Shown one piece after another: positions 24,811 through 36,633 of a DNA stretch of 64,000 nt (positions are counted from its first letter, which is position 1; the number at the start of each line of letters is the position of its first letter). Made by a program: the position numbers and the translations under genes. The notes below the pieces were generated by a model. That model worked only from the letters and a program-made list of their open reading frames with translations. It had not been told where the DNA came from and made no database searches. The DNA lies in contig JAJUBI010000001.1 of NCBI GenBank assembly GCA_022419385.1, forward strand, positions 1,674,001 to 1,738,000. Reading direction: 5' to 3'. The DNA is from Paraconiothyrium sp. Pb-2020 (Eukaryota; Ascomycota; Dothideomycetes; Pleosporales; Didymosphaeriaceae).

Positions 24811-25567
24811 GTTTGGTGGGATTCCGAGGTACATGGAGGCTCTTGGACATGTAGCACTTTATGAGTTGGGTATTCTAATTATATCGTTTCAGCTGCCCTG
24901 CATTTTCCTCGCGTCGTGCGAGAGCTTGAAGCAACTTGCAGCTCATAGGCGCGTTTACGTGATCTACCGGGATGCAGGGTTCGCGGGGTCCGGGACCGCA
25001 CGCCATGGAAGCCTGTCGCGAATCTTCCGTGCTCATGGAGTATTGGAGGATGGCTTCAGAATGGTTGCATATGCGCTCCACTGTGGCCGGGGTGGGCCTT
25101 GTCCTGTAAATCGTGCGAGTCCACTCGGGGCCTCCGCACATACCCCAGGATTCGGAAACCCTGAGCCGGGGCTCCACGACTCATAAGCCTGCAACAACTA
25201 ACGTAGCCACACTTTACAGCTGTCAAATCATATGCATAGCTGCCGCCCCAAGTCAACGATGATTCATCGGGGGTCTCGCACGGTCATGAAAGCAGCCGAA
25301 ACCAAGACCCGAAGGATCGTTGATCAACAATGCTCTCTCGCTTCGCTTGTAGCGTCCTGTACCGCGAAGGGATACGGATGCAAATGGCACCCTCGCCTCG
25401 TACCTTCCCGTCTGGCAGTAATGAACGCGGGAAAATTTCAGGCAGTGCTCCTTAAGAACGATTCAGGATACATCTACATCCAATTGTGCTCCCAGTATCG
25501 TCGATCGATAACTTTTTCCTCCTCATCTGACCGGCATGTTGCGTGATATCTGAGTTATCCATGCAAC
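24811..25567. other. intergenic, no supported gene
   Basis: Contains only short overlapping frames. It may include an alternative last exon of the DUF2985 gene, given the GTAAGT at its left edge. Confidence 0.4.
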
Positions 25568-27041
25568 ATGGCCGTGGATCTACTTATCCTCTCCATTGTT
25601 TTCGTCTCCATTACAGTGGTGTCCATCGCTATTCGAATTTTCGCACGCACAGTGATCCTCAAGCAGATTGGCATTGACGACTGTGAGTTGATCGATTGGG
25701 TCCGTGAAGGAGCTTTGCTGACACGTCTGCAGATCTGATATGCATTGGCGCAGTGAGTTTCCGTTACTCTTCATGGGTTGATGGCTTTGACTCAGGCGCT
25801 GTTTTAGGTCTTCGCTATAGTGTGCTCGGTCACTCCCATAGCGGGTATGTCGATCTTCCACGATACTGAGGTGCAATCCCCCCTTGCTAAAAGAATCCAG
25901 CACTGTCTTACGGCTTGGGCCGCCCAACAGCAGAGCAGAAGCCTGAACAAGTCGCCCCCTATCAGAAGGTATACCCCCCGACTTTGCGAAGGTTTCAATC
26001 CCTGATTGTGCATAGCTCATCCTCACATCCTCAGTCACGTATAGCGTTTCCGCAACGTTTATCAAGCTGTCGCTCTTGTCCTTTTATCTTCGTCTCTCCA
26101 ACGGGCCAGTATTCCTCGCGCTCGTATACGTCGCCATTGCCATTGTCACCGGCTTCGGAATTGGCAGTGTCGTGACAGTTCTTTTCCAATGCATACCGCT
26201 GTCAGCATTATGGGACGCTGAAGTAGCAAAGACCGCACACTGTATCAGAGTCGTCGACTTCTACTATGCCAACGCAGCGATCAATCTTGCCGCCGATGTC
26301 ACGATACTCTTTCTCCCGATCAAAATCTTGTGGGGGCTACACATGCCACTTCGGCAGCGCATCAGTCTTTGCGGGCTGTTTGGTCTTGGTGGGCTGTACG
26401 TTATCCCTTGTCTGACCCGAAACTCTACTCGATCGTCCCCTTTCAAGATGCACTATCTACCAGTCCGAAAGTGCCTGCAGTAGTGGATGTCCCACAAAGT
26501 ATTGCATCCATAGCTGACGACCGAATGCAGAACATGCGTCGCCGGTATCATCCGTCTTACTGCGCTGAAATCCCTCCTGTCTTCCACCAACCCCACCATC
26601 AATCTCGTCACACCGCTGAATTGGTCTTTTATTGAACTCAATACCGCGATCTTCATCGCCGGCGCACCTGCGCTCAAGGCATTCCTGCGCCGTATCATGC
26701 CCACGCTCTTGGGTTCTTCGTATAGCCCTACGGGCGCTACGAAGTACGGCTCGACTAACAAAACAGGGTCGAAATCACGACCCACAAAACACAATAGCAT
26801 ACCTTTGGGCAGCATGAGTGGCGATACGAACGGGTTGAAGTGGGTGAAGAACACGGCGGTAGTGAGCGGCGGCCCAGTGGAGAACGGGGACAGGGAGAGG
26901 GAGAGGGACAGTGATAATGACAGCCAGGAGAACATACTGCAGAACTATCATGGTATTCTACAGGAAGTAACGGTGTCGGTCAAGTCGGAGAGGAAGAGCG
27001 AGGAAGGGAGGTCAATGAACAGTGGGAAAGTAGATTATTGA
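25568..27041 (+). CDS. seven-helix fungal rhodopsin-domain (PTH11/SAT4-like) membrane protein
   Basis: Six exons (25568-25682, 25733-25752, 25808-25844, 25901-25968, 26016-26395, 26531-27041) join in phase to 376 residues; exon 2 is only 20 bases. Hallmarks of the fungal rhodopsin-like integral membrane domain are in order: GIDDYLICIGAVFAI after the first helix, YGLGRP in the loop, KLSLLSFYLRL, the long helix with FGIGSVVTVLFQCIPLSALWD, DVTILFLPIKILWGLHM and GLFGLGGL. A 100-residue hydrophilic Ser/Asp/Glu-rich tail is presumably cytosolic. Such proteins sit in the plasma membrane and some act as receptor-like sensors; the ligand is unknown. Splice sites are canonical. Confidence 0.8.
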
Positions 27042-27690
27042 GAGGGCTTACGATGGACTATAATGCCGCTGCCACATAGAGTAATTGTGACGGAAGGAAA
27101 AACAAGTTTTTCTGAACAGGAGACGCTACCTAGGTATCCCACCTGTTGCGACAACAAGAAGCTTAGTAGGATTCTATACTGTGGTTTCAAGTCGAAGTGC
27201 ATCCAGGAATGACTCAGAAGACCCTGTGTCCACTGTGAGTTTGGCGTTTTCGTCCGAGTCATGTTATATACATTCGCGTGCGAACTGCGCAGATGTGCCT
27301 GACGATCGCTTGTGTTACACAGCCGACCAATGATGGTGCACCAAGGGTAGCATTGCGCTAGTGCCGGAAGAGCTAGAATATGCTCCACGCGTAAGGAGCG
27401 CCCCACATTCCATCGAGCCGATCTCCGACCAACCAACTGCTGACACCAGACCTCTTTTGACCCGGTCACCACTTCAAAGCGGCCCTTTACACTTGGCACT
27501 ACAGAAAGCCTCGCAGCTCAGGCCGAGTTACAGTGGGCATTTTCCGCCCGCCTGCGCTCATCCGAAGAGGACAGGAGCTAGCGGCGTGGAAGCGTTATTC
27601 CCCGGCCTCGAGCAAGCAACGAAGCCTGGCGGCCGGTCGGCGAATGTTCCCTGTGGGACATTTGGACAAGAGTCGGCAGGAACGCGAGCA
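27042..27690. other. intergenic upstream of the BTB gene
   Basis: The BTB reading frame is open upstream to 27361 without another ATG until 27691, so this is most likely its promoter and leader. No other feature is seen. Confidence 0.4.
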
Positions 27691-28692
27691 ATGTCTGATC
27701 TAACCTTCACCTTTGGATCGAGCTATGGTTCTGGGTCGAGCATTGGCCTTCGAAAACGGCCAAGAACGGCGTTCGAGGAGGCTACATTGAAGGCCCCGAG
27801 CAAGATCGATGACAAGCGGGTTGCAATCAGTGCTCTGAGGTCAGTCAACACGGCGAAGGCTCTTCGATCGAAACGACTCTCAAGTAGTGTAAGTGTCGAG
27901 CTTGACGGCTAATGCTACCACAGACTAGACTGCGACCTGGTCACCATCAAAGTTGGCAAAGATGAACCCCAGAGGAGTTTCAACGTCCATGTGGACGTCA
28001 TCAACGACCACACAGACTACTTCCGCAGTCACATGAATTTCACTAGGTCGCTAAACGGCAACGGTTTGACAACGGACGGTGCGCCCGTCATCGAACTATC
28101 AGAGCACGACCCCGAGGCCTTCGCACTCTGGCGCACTTGGGTCTACACCGGGAAACTTGCCATTCTCCCCGAAACCCCGTTCCCTCCGGACTCCGTGGAT
28201 CAACGAAGCGCACACTATTCTGTGCTGGCTCATGCATATATTCTCGGCGATTATCTCGTCGACATCCCCTTCATGAACGCTATCGCCGATGTGTACGTGC
28301 TCAATGCACGCGGCGATAACGGATCACGCGCACTCTACCCGAGCAATGAGGAAATCGGTGTGCTGTGGGACGGCACGAGCCCCGATAGCCCACTTAGGAG
28401 GTTCTTGGTAGATATCTGGTTGTACAGGGGCAAGGCTGAGTGGTTGGACAAGGAGGTGCAGGAAGACGTTCTGCCCAGGGAATTCCTAGTAGAGGTCCTG
28501 GGGGAGCTGTTGAAGTTGAAGAAGATGAAGGAGGGAGAGACGATGAGTCGGCCATGGAAGATGACGCATGAGCAGTACCATGATCAGAGAGAAATATTCC
28601 ACAAGTCGGCGAGAGATCGTAGGGCGGATGTTGCGGTGTATCACCAGTGCGACACGGACATCTGTAACACGTGCCTGGTGCTTGCGGAATGA
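27691..28692 (+). CDS. BTB/POZ-domain protein
   Basis: Exons 27691-27839 and 27924-28692 give 305 residues. The intron is chosen because GTCAGT...CACAG is the only pair that keeps phase and gives a normal length (84 bases); the stronger-looking donor at 27889 would leave a 35-base intron out of frame. The BTB core starts at CDLVTIKVGKDEPQRSFNVH and has VIELSEHDPEAFALWRTWVYTG, AHAYILGDYL and a C-terminal D-x-W-x-Y-x-G-x3-WL block typical of ascomycete BTB proteins. Such proteins dimerise, and some adapt substrates to Cul3, but most fungal members are uncharacterised. The end is Cys-containing. A related degraded copy appears at 40704-41526. Confidence 0.75.
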
Positions 28693-30469
28693 AAGACACT
28701 GGATTAGCGCTTGGTCATGGAATTGGATAAGACTTGCTGTAGAAGGCATGCCGTTGCAGGGTGTTCTAGGAGTGTAATGGTATGGTCATCATGTGACATT
28801 CACCTTGGCTCTCATATACTTCATGTCGGCAGATAGTATTTGGGGTTGTATATACCAGTGTCAGCCAAAGCCAAAGGCAGATACTCCTTAGATAGCAAAT
28901 GCTTAATTTGACAAGGGGGACAATACGAAGTATCAATCTGTAGTTGAACAATCAGCCAGTATTTTGTGCCTTTCCATTCAGAAGACAGGATCGTGACAAT
29001 TCTTCACTTGAGGCTACATTAGGCACGAGACTGAAAAATAATGTAGTCCACGCTGCTAGGAAATCACTGCTTTTAAAGAGGACGCATGGTGCTCTTTGCT
29101 ATTGGCATCCACTCTATCAGTACAATAGTTGAAGCGTCTACAAAGTAAGAGTCTTTGTCCCGTTTGTGTGTCGAGCTTGCTGGGCGCAGACTTTGGATCG
29201 AAGTCTCGATGTGTGTACTCCCAAAATATATCCTCACCTATCTGACTGAGCATAGTCAGCTTAACGTGCCGCAGTCTTTTATTTTCCACGGAATATGGTC
29301 AAGTGACAATAGCAGCCTATTTTATGGAGCAGATGCAACTGTGAGGGCAGTGTCGAACCCTGTAGTGTCGAATTATCAACCGGGCCAGTTCATCAATACG
29401 GACGTCGATACACGACATGACGTGAGCCAGGTCCACCTCGTTGGGTGTACTGAAGAAGTCGATCCACCGATGTTTAAATCACCGCCAGCGAATCGCAAGG
29501 CATAGTCCAGAGCTCAAAGGTATGGGAATATCGTAGCGGATAAGGAAAGTACCTATAGTACAGGGGGGCACATTAGAGGAGTAGCGGAATGGCTGATAGC
29601 CACGAAAGAACAGCTCGTTGCAACGAACCGATTTAGGTTTAGTTGGTCTGTTCAGAATAACTTTAAGATGATATACGAGCTCTGGAATGGGGAGGATTCT
29701 TCGGGCGTGCACAATATAATAGGCAGTCGGGGGGCATCTGTTCGCCCAAGTAAATAGCCTCAAAAGGAGGATCTTCCAATATTTATACATGTAGTGGAAC
29801 CCGTAGATATGATTTGCATACCCTCTATCGCCGAATTTCTTGGATAGGTTTGTGTCAGCTGTCTTCGCGAGGATATTCTCGCAGATCGCGCCGCCCCCGC
29901 GGAGGGACACCACTTCGTGGGGGTCTTCTAGGGAGGGAGATTTTCCGGTGTGGTTCACGGCGAGTTGGGGACTTTAGGACAAGTAGGGGCTCGTACCTTA
30001 TGCCGGACCGCGTCGTACGATTTGTGTAGTTCTTCGCAGAGGAGAAGTATGCGCTCGCTTTGCGAAACTTTCAAGTGCGCAATCTGGAGAACTACGAGGG
30101 GTGATTCTGGGAAATGTCTGTCTGCTTGCTGGTATTGTTGGTTGTCGGGACTAGTGTGATTTGCTTGTATGATTGAGGTCAAGATGGGTTGTAAGTTCTT
30201 GGGTCATCGATTATCTTAGGTACAGGCAAAGCGACCCAGCTCACCTCACCCAAAAACTAAAGCACAAGACTGTAAACACCAACCAGAGCATAATCGGTGA
30301 ATTTTGTATCATCCTCTCCTTCCTCTGTCATCCAAAACTATATAACATGACCGTACCGAAACAACTATACAGACTGTGCCGGTGAGGGGAAGGGGAAGGA
30401 CCATCCAATATCCAAATTTTACCCATTCAACAATGCGCCCTGGTCGTTCGCATATCCTGAGCTCTGTCA
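28693..30469. other. 1.8 kb intergenic with a weak minus-strand candidate
   Basis: No firmly supported gene. Minus-strand frames at 30182-29997 and about 29915-29800 look protein-like and are separated by a GTACGA...CCTAG pair, but the phases do not agree, so I do not call a gene. Confidence 0.35.
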
Positions 30470-31391
30470 CTACCCATTCCATTCACGTTCCAACCGGCGG
30501 AGATGATCCCAAGTCCAACCGAGCGACTTGTGTTTGCCCGTGGGTACGTACGCCGGTGCGCGGCTCTCTTCAAGGCGCTTCTTCGTCTCATGCTCTACCA
30601 CAAAGTTCCAGAAGCGAATCCGTAGCTTATTGTTGTATACGTTCCACAGGGCGGGCATGTGCACGACGTCCTGCATACAGTAGTGCTCCAGCATCATGTC
30701 GAGAGGCCGCTCGTTGAACACCGCGTATGAGCCGCCTTTCTCCGGGGAGAATAACTCCGCGCCACGGGCCTTGATCGTCTTGACTTGCGACCGCTGGAGA
30801 GGTGTGAGGACGTTGATGAGACCAAAATCGATGCACCGTGAGAGGCCGTTGACGCGTTCACGGTTCCGTCCGCCGCGCGCTTGGTTATTAGCAATGACCA
30901 CGTACAGTGGCAGAGGGCCATTACTCACTAGCCAGTTCCATGACCTGGAGATCCTGTACACCCCGGAGCTTGATTCCGAAATGGTGGAAGAGAGCGTCAG
31001 AATCGTTCCGTACATCGAAGAAGACCTTGGGGATCTCAGGGGACTCGAGAATTGACTTCAGTGTGATGAAGCTGGGATTCTCGTCCGAGCATACGTTATT
31101 CTCTTTGTTATCGGCCCCGATTAACTCTATGTTGTCATCGTATTTTGAGACTGTTGCGCATGTCGCGGAGTGTGTCGTGAATGCCGCGAAGCCAAGCGCA
31201 TAGACGTCGATGAGGTAGACACACGGTAGTGAACGGTCGTAGAGAGTGATTAGGGAGATCGAGCCGTGACGTGAAAGGTTTATGCCTTCGAGGTCGACGT
31301 ACAGATGCGGCGGGATGGTCGTGCTGACATTGAGTCTATCGAGCACTTGTGCCAGCTCTGCTGTGTTCGAGACGAGTTTGGCGGTTGACAT
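30470..31391 (-). CDS. 3'-5' exonuclease domain protein (DEDDy, RNase D/WRN-exo type)
   Basis: Exons 31391-30929 and 30879-30470 join through a 49-base intron with a GCTAATAA branch site to give 290 residues. The DEDD catalytic set is visible: D33 and E35 in YVDLEGINLSRHG, D126 in KVFFDVRND, and Y221-x3-D225 in HYCMQDVV, making it the DEDDy subclass that degrades DNA or RNA 3' to 5' using two metal ions. It is a stand-alone exonuclease without helicase or HRDC domains, like the EXD-type proteins of filamentous fungi. An Asp/Glu/Asn-rich insert lies between the first and second motifs. Substrate and compartment cannot be inferred; no clear targeting signal. Confidence 0.82.
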
Positions 31392-32842
31392 AGTGGGAGT
31401 GGCCTCGGGAGGTTGTCTGGGCAGTCAGACGTCGAGCGTCGCTGGGCTTTTTGAAGGTGTGCGCAACGGCTGTCGTTGCGCTCTAGGTCTCCCGCGTGAG
31501 CTATTTGCTAGCGTTTGTGTGAAAGTACCCAACTCAACTGGTGGAAGGTGCGCGAAGGAGCCTCTTTGAAGCGTTAGTGAAGCGGCGTGCACGGGTGAAG
31601 CTCGCAATTTGAGAGAGCGCAGCGGTGCGCACTATCCTCCGAGTGCGATTGAAATGCAGCGATATTGCTCGCTAGTTTCCTATGGAGCATGTCATTCTTC
31701 AGTAAATTTAGATAAGTGAATGGCATCGCGAAGGTTGACGGGGGTCTCAAGGACTCTGGATACTACTTGACGTGCAACACTAGGACATAGCCAGCCTCAG
31801 TACTCCCTTTCACTCTTGTCGTAGCTCGCCACCGAGTCTTCCCCCAGCAATGCTGTTAAATCATATCATCAAGCAGTACAGAAAGCGGTATTCTCAAGCT
31901 TTACGCTAAAGAGTTGACAGTAGATCAGGATTTTGTAGCGAATGTGGCCGTACCTGATCGTATGGAGGGGATTGGAAACTTACTTGCGGTAGTCAAGCTA
32001 GTTCCTGAACATCTTGAGGATGAACATGTAGACTGTAGGAAACTGATGACTGTGATTGTACGGATTGGTTCCGGACCCGCGGTGTCGCGAATGAGTTGGG
32101 CTGACTGGTAGATGATGGTGTTGTGAACATCCTAGGCCACTCGCCCTCTCTCTATCTTGATGGAGATGATAGGGCCAATGATGCTACAAAACCAGCAAAA
32201 CTCAACTCATGCCAGTTGCTTTCAAGTGAATTACCCGGAAGCTCTTCGATTACTGTTGACATGATGAGTACAAGGGCGCATTGAAAGGGGTGGATGTGAA
32301 TGGTCGCAGAGGCCCCGGGTAATTCGAGTCAGCTAACAGTCCATAGAAGTTGTGAACATACGGCGCCGTCGGAGTACGCCTGCCTATCTATAGATAGGGC
32401 CCAGCAAGGAAGTTGTGAAACGACGATAGAGTGTCATATATGTAAAAGGGAAGAAGCACTTGAGAGACAGAAAAGACGACCTTTCTACGGTGCAGCAGAC
32501 AGTGTTCCACATGCGATTGACAGGGTGAGGCGATAGCAGAGAAAAACAAACGGTGTCTTCACCGACTCTACGCACTGGCTTGAGAGTTGGAGGGACACAA
32601 ATCATGGAAACGACATCTTTTATCGTGCGCTGACTGCCGCGCAAAAAGGCTTACAAACGTGGGGCATCAGAAGAATAGGATAGGCCACAAATTATGGAAA
32701 GAATGAATCGATTTGTACGAAGAATGATAAAGGCGAGTTATTGTGCTCGAAAAGAAGGTGAAGAGAAAAGAAGGGCTGTGCTACAACCGCGAGCCATTTC
32801 AACTGTCACAAAATAGAAAGACGGACACTTTACTCTGACCCG
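31392..32842. other. intergenic, no supported gene
   Basis: Contains the promoter of the exonuclease and the 3' flank of the next gene. Frames are short and without recognisable content. Confidence 0.45.
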
Positions 32843-34146
32843 TCACAAACCCATGCGGCGAATCATTTCATGAGAATCGCCTTCAGGAAGCTCGTTGCCA
32901 TCTATTGTGACGCGTCCTTCCTCGACTTGGACGAGATCCGGTTTGACGAGTTCGTCATGCAGATACTTGAGGAACGCGATGACGTGGTTCTCGAAGTCTA
33001 CATACGAATGTCGTTCCTGAGCACGCTCCATTGCTTGCACGAAAGAGAGCGACAGGTTTGAGGGAGGGAGAAGCTGGTTGTCGTTAGCCTCGGTTCTCGA
33101 TCAGTTGGACGATGCACTGCTGACCTTTTCCACGTATCGCTCTTTGACCTCAGACCAGCCGGGTATCTGTTCGTCTGGCCGGCCATGACGGCAGAACAGA
33201 GTGCGCATTGCTTCCACGTCACTACCATCGTCTGCTCGTCGCTCGTTCCCGGGACAGCCAAAGGCGAATATCGTGTTGAAAGTGTCCTCGCTGTAGGCGC
33301 CGTTGAGCAAGTACTCTTCAAGAACAGCATGGACTAAATGGAGGGATACGATAAGTATCTTCGCATGAAATGGTCCAAGCAGTACTACTCACGCATGAAT
33401 TGCCCGACGAGGTCCATCCATCCGTCGCTCGGCACCCAATCGCCAAGTTGAACTCTTGCCGCCGTGAGTTCCACAAAGAGCGGGAGGAGGCAATGGAGGG
33501 TAGGGGTTCCTTCCAGGTCCGTCACCCATCGTCTCCTCTCTGGCGGCTGGCCAATCGAGCATGCAAGATTGTGCCTATGCTCCGCAAGTGCACGTCGAGC
33601 TCGAGAGGGGAACTCGCTAGAAGTGTCAAATGGACGCAGGAGGGCTGGAGCATGGGCCGTGTGGAGCCAATACTGGCCGCGCTTTCTGTTCTGCGACCGA
33701 AGCTCGTTGAGTGATTCTTCGGTGGTCCAGGTCTGCTCGTGATTCAGGCGATGGGTGAAGAGCAAAGCAAACTGAAGCAGGCGCGAACGAAACGCGGCTT
33801 GGCTGTTGAGACGGCGGCCGCTGTGTTTGTGTTTCAAGAAGATCCTCCATTCTGCGGCGTGCAGTCAGTACACGCGCATGGCATGGAGGCCAGGGTACAC
33901 ACCGGCAGTCATGGTGACCAGGGCCGAGGGCAGGTCCGACTGGTGAGGGTTGGAGCTGGCTCTCCATTCGAAAACGAGGTCGGTGGCCTTGTAAGCCAGG
34001 AAGTCCATGATGGTGAGGTCGACGTCGAACTGCTCGTCTTGTTCGTTTTCCATGCGTCTCGTCAGGTTGAAGAGACCGGCGAGCGGTTCTCCCCGCGCCC
34101 CACGGTGGGATTCGAGGGCGTCGGCCAACTCTTTCTCGTGGTCCAT
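32843..34146 (-). CDS. conserved-looking protein of unknown function, four exons
   Basis: Exons 34146-33903, 33851-33393, 33333-33125 and 33073-32843 join in phase with canonical splice sites to give 380 residues, strong evidence for a real gene. The protein looks largely helical, with an acidic start (MDHEKELADALESHRG), a hydrophobic DLTIMDFLAYKATDLVFEW segment, and later WLHTAHAPALLRPFD, PLFVELTAARVQLGDWVPSDG and NHVIAFLKYLHDELVKPDL. I see no signal peptide, transmembrane segment, Cys cluster or nucleotide-binding motif, and I do not recognise the family. It is divergent from the J-protein gene across about 440-540 bases. Confidence 0.7.
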
Positions 34147-34687
34147 GGCTGGCGTGCGGAGAGGGAGACGTGCGTGCCAGGCGAGGAGCAGCTGCGAGGC
34201 CCGGCGGGAAGACTTATAGCCTGCTCAACCTTATTGCAAGATGCCTCTGCCAGAGGCGCCCAGCAGTGCTAGCGCATGGAGCATGCTCTCGTCCCAGGAT
34301 GGTTCACCTCGCGGGAAAGCATGCGGAAGCGAGCAGATGCTCCTGGGCAAGCAGATCAAACCCGTTGTGAAGGAGAACAGCCGCTCGCATTGCGCACCCC
34401 CACTCCCACGGCAGGGCCGCAGCGGCCAAAACAGCGCGGTGCAAACAGCGGGCGGGCCGGCGTGCGGTTTACAGCGGCGGCGGCTGCGCTGCACACGGCG
34501 GGCGTCGACCGGCGGCGCAACTCGACGCTGGTGTGGTGTTGTGTTGCAGGCGTAGCCGTCATGGCCACCCCGGCCGCCGTCATTCATGCACCGCGTCCCC
34601 GCCAGGCCCTCGCACCTCACCTCACCACCCCGCCGTCTGTCGCGTGCCAGGAAACATGCTCTGTGCCCGCTGTGCCATTGCGCGATA
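34147..34687. promoter_or_regulatory. divergent promoter region, unknown gene/J-protein
   Basis: The sequence between the two start codons is GC-rich. The J-protein frame is open upstream to 34586, so part may be coding if the earlier ATG is used. Confidence 0.4.
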
Positions 34688-35596
34688 ATGCTCTCGCGAA
34701 AGCCGGCCCTGCTGCTCTCCTCCTATAGCAGCCTCAGCCACCAGTTCCCGTCGCCCCCGACGCCTTGTCGGACAACATCATGCCGCCCCGCCAGAGCACA
34801 CGACAGGCGTGGTCATCCGCGTCCCTACGCCCAGCACGTCCCGCCCCAGCACCCGCATGGCAACGAGCCCGATCTGAGCTGGCCTGACGCCGTGCCTCCC
34901 CACCGCTCTCCTACCCCTTACCAGATCCTCCGCTGCGAACGCGGCCACGCCTACACGAAACATCGCTTCTACTCCCTCGTCAAGCTGTACCACCCCGATC
35001 GCGCCGACACCGCGTCTCCAGTAGCCCACCTGCCACACGCCGTGCGCTTGGAGCGCTACCGCCTGCTTGTTGCTGCCCACACCATTCTCTCCGACGATGC
35101 GAAGCGCAAGGCATACGACGCCTGGGGGTTGGGATGGTCCGGGCACCACCAGGCCCCCGCCCATGCACAAGCTTCTCCTCGCCCGTGGGCCTACGACCAG
35201 CGCCAGTGGAACCACGATCCGAGCCAGAATGCCACTTGGGAAGATTGGGAACGCTGGTATCAGCGGGAGAGCGGCACAGAGGCCCCGCGAGACCTGTACA
35301 TGTCCAACTTTGCTTTTGTGTCCCTGGTCTTCGCCATAGTCACATTAGGCGGCATCATGCAAGGCACGCGAGCTAACGTGTTCGGCACTTCGGTCCTAGA
35401 GCATCGCGAGAGGATCCACAAAGAAGCCTCTCTGGAGCTTCAACGCTCCAAACGCGCCACCATGTCTGGCGATCGGAACGAACGGATCAAGACTTTCTTG
35501 GAGCATAGAGAAGCCACCCTCGCCGGCGAAGACGCTTATCAGCGACTGCTTCCACCAGCTGAGACTTGCCTGCCTGATACTGTCCGGAAACACTAA
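34688..35596 (+). CDS. mitochondrial membrane J-domain protein (Jid1-like)
   Basis: Single-exon J-protein, 302 residues from the ATG at 34688. I prefer this start because MLSRKPALLLSSYSSL resembles a mitochondrial presequence; an in-frame ATG at 34586 would add 34 residues. The J domain begins near PTPYQILRCERGHAYTKHRFY and has the Hsp70-activating HPD at 102-104 (KLYHPDRADT), followed by RLLVAAHTILSDDAKRKAYDAWG. One transmembrane helix is predicted at about 207-226, then a charged helical tail. This matches the fungal Jid1 group, whose yeast member is mitochondrial. It presumably recruits mitochondrial Hsp70 at a membrane; the substrate is unknown. Confidence 0.75.
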   Translation: MLSRKPALLLSSYSSLSHQFPSPPTPCRTTSCRPARAHDRRGHPRPYAQHVPPQHPHGNEPDLSWPDAVPPHRSPTPYQILRCERGHAYTKHRFYSLVKLYHPDRADTASPVAHLPHAVRLERYRLLVAAHTILSDDAKRKAYDAWGLGWSGHHQAPAHAQASPRPWAYDQRQWNHDPSQNATWEDWERWYQRESGTEAPRDLYMSNFAFVSLVFAIVTLGGIMQGTRANVFGTSVLEHRERIHKEASLELQRSKRATMSGDRNERIKTFLEHREATLAGEDAYQRLLPPAETCLPDTVRKH

Positions 35597-36633
35597 CGGA
35601 AGCGTTTGCATGTTAACACGCCGCGTCGTCTTATAATTCATCTACGTATTGCATTGGGATTGTCGAAGGGCTTGGGCGTTCACTGGCGCGCTTTGCCGGC
35701 AGTTACTGTGTGCGTTATAGCGCCAGGGTTTGTACATATGGCCGCTTTGACGGCAATATCCTGGCTTTCAATGCGCTCGGACTCCACATTACTTCAACGA
35801 CACTCCATGAATACACGAATGCAAATATGTCTGCAGCGACAAAGCATCACTTCCTTTGAAGTGAACTGTCAGAAGTATAAGATTCCATCTTATATACGAC
35901 TTAGCTATCCCTCAGGCCTCACAGGAGCGTCCATTATCAGCGCAGATGCACATTCGACAAGGCCCGGATCCGGAGCTCTACAGCTTGCAGCAAATCCAAT
36001 TATTGGCATTGCATATGCGGACTGTAGTTTGCAGCTTGCATGCATACCCGCTTCACACCCGCTAATCTGCTGCATAATCCAAGATCTAGCCCTTTCCTGA
36101 TCGAGTCCGGAAAGGACGTCCGCTGAATGCAAGCCAGCACCAGCCGCGGCATCAGCTTAAATATACTGGACACCTGAATAATAGCTCACTCAAGCTTCTT
36201 CGGGACCGCAAGCTAGTTCTGCATGTCCTGACCCGACACAGTCAGCGTGCATTACACATGGACCCACAATCAAATTCGCACTCGTCAGCAAATCTCGTCC
36301 CCAATGTTTCGATCACCTAAATCTAACCATGGAGTTCATCACTTTAAGCACTCGTGACACGTCGGCGGCGGCAGTTCTAAGCGAGACTCCATGCAATAAG
36401 CGAGACTCCATGCAAGGATATCCGTCCGTGGCCAGGACCCTACACCGTGAAACTATATCAAACGTTTTGTCCTCCACCATGAACTGCCAAAGTCCCACGC
36501 CCAACTCTAAGTCATTTCTGAGGGTTGCGCAGTGATCACCGCTGTCAGTCTTTCTTGGTTTCATGGCGCAGAACCGAGGTGGGGGGAGGGGCTTCGGGCG
36601 GGCAGGTATGGGGGATTCAGTCATCCATGGACC
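35597..36633. other. intergenic between J-protein and chitinase (convergent)
   Basis: No supported gene. Holds a short perfect tandem duplication at 36378-36415. Confidence 0.45.
36378..36415. repeat. 19-bp perfect tandem duplication
   Basis: TAAGCGAGACTCCATGCAA occurs twice without a gap. It looks like a recent small duplication in non-coding DNA and is not found elsewhere in the window by eye. Confidence 0.85.

Noticed and set aside
26453..26935. 160-codon minus-strand frame with Ser-Leu repeats
   Set aside because: Antisense of the purine-rich tail of the rhodopsin-domain gene; the repeat comes from a GAGAGG tract.
27889..27923. Intron in the BTB gene starting at the strong GTAAGT donor
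   Set aside because: It would be only 35 bases and out of phase; the upstream GTCAGT donor at 27840 keeps the frame.
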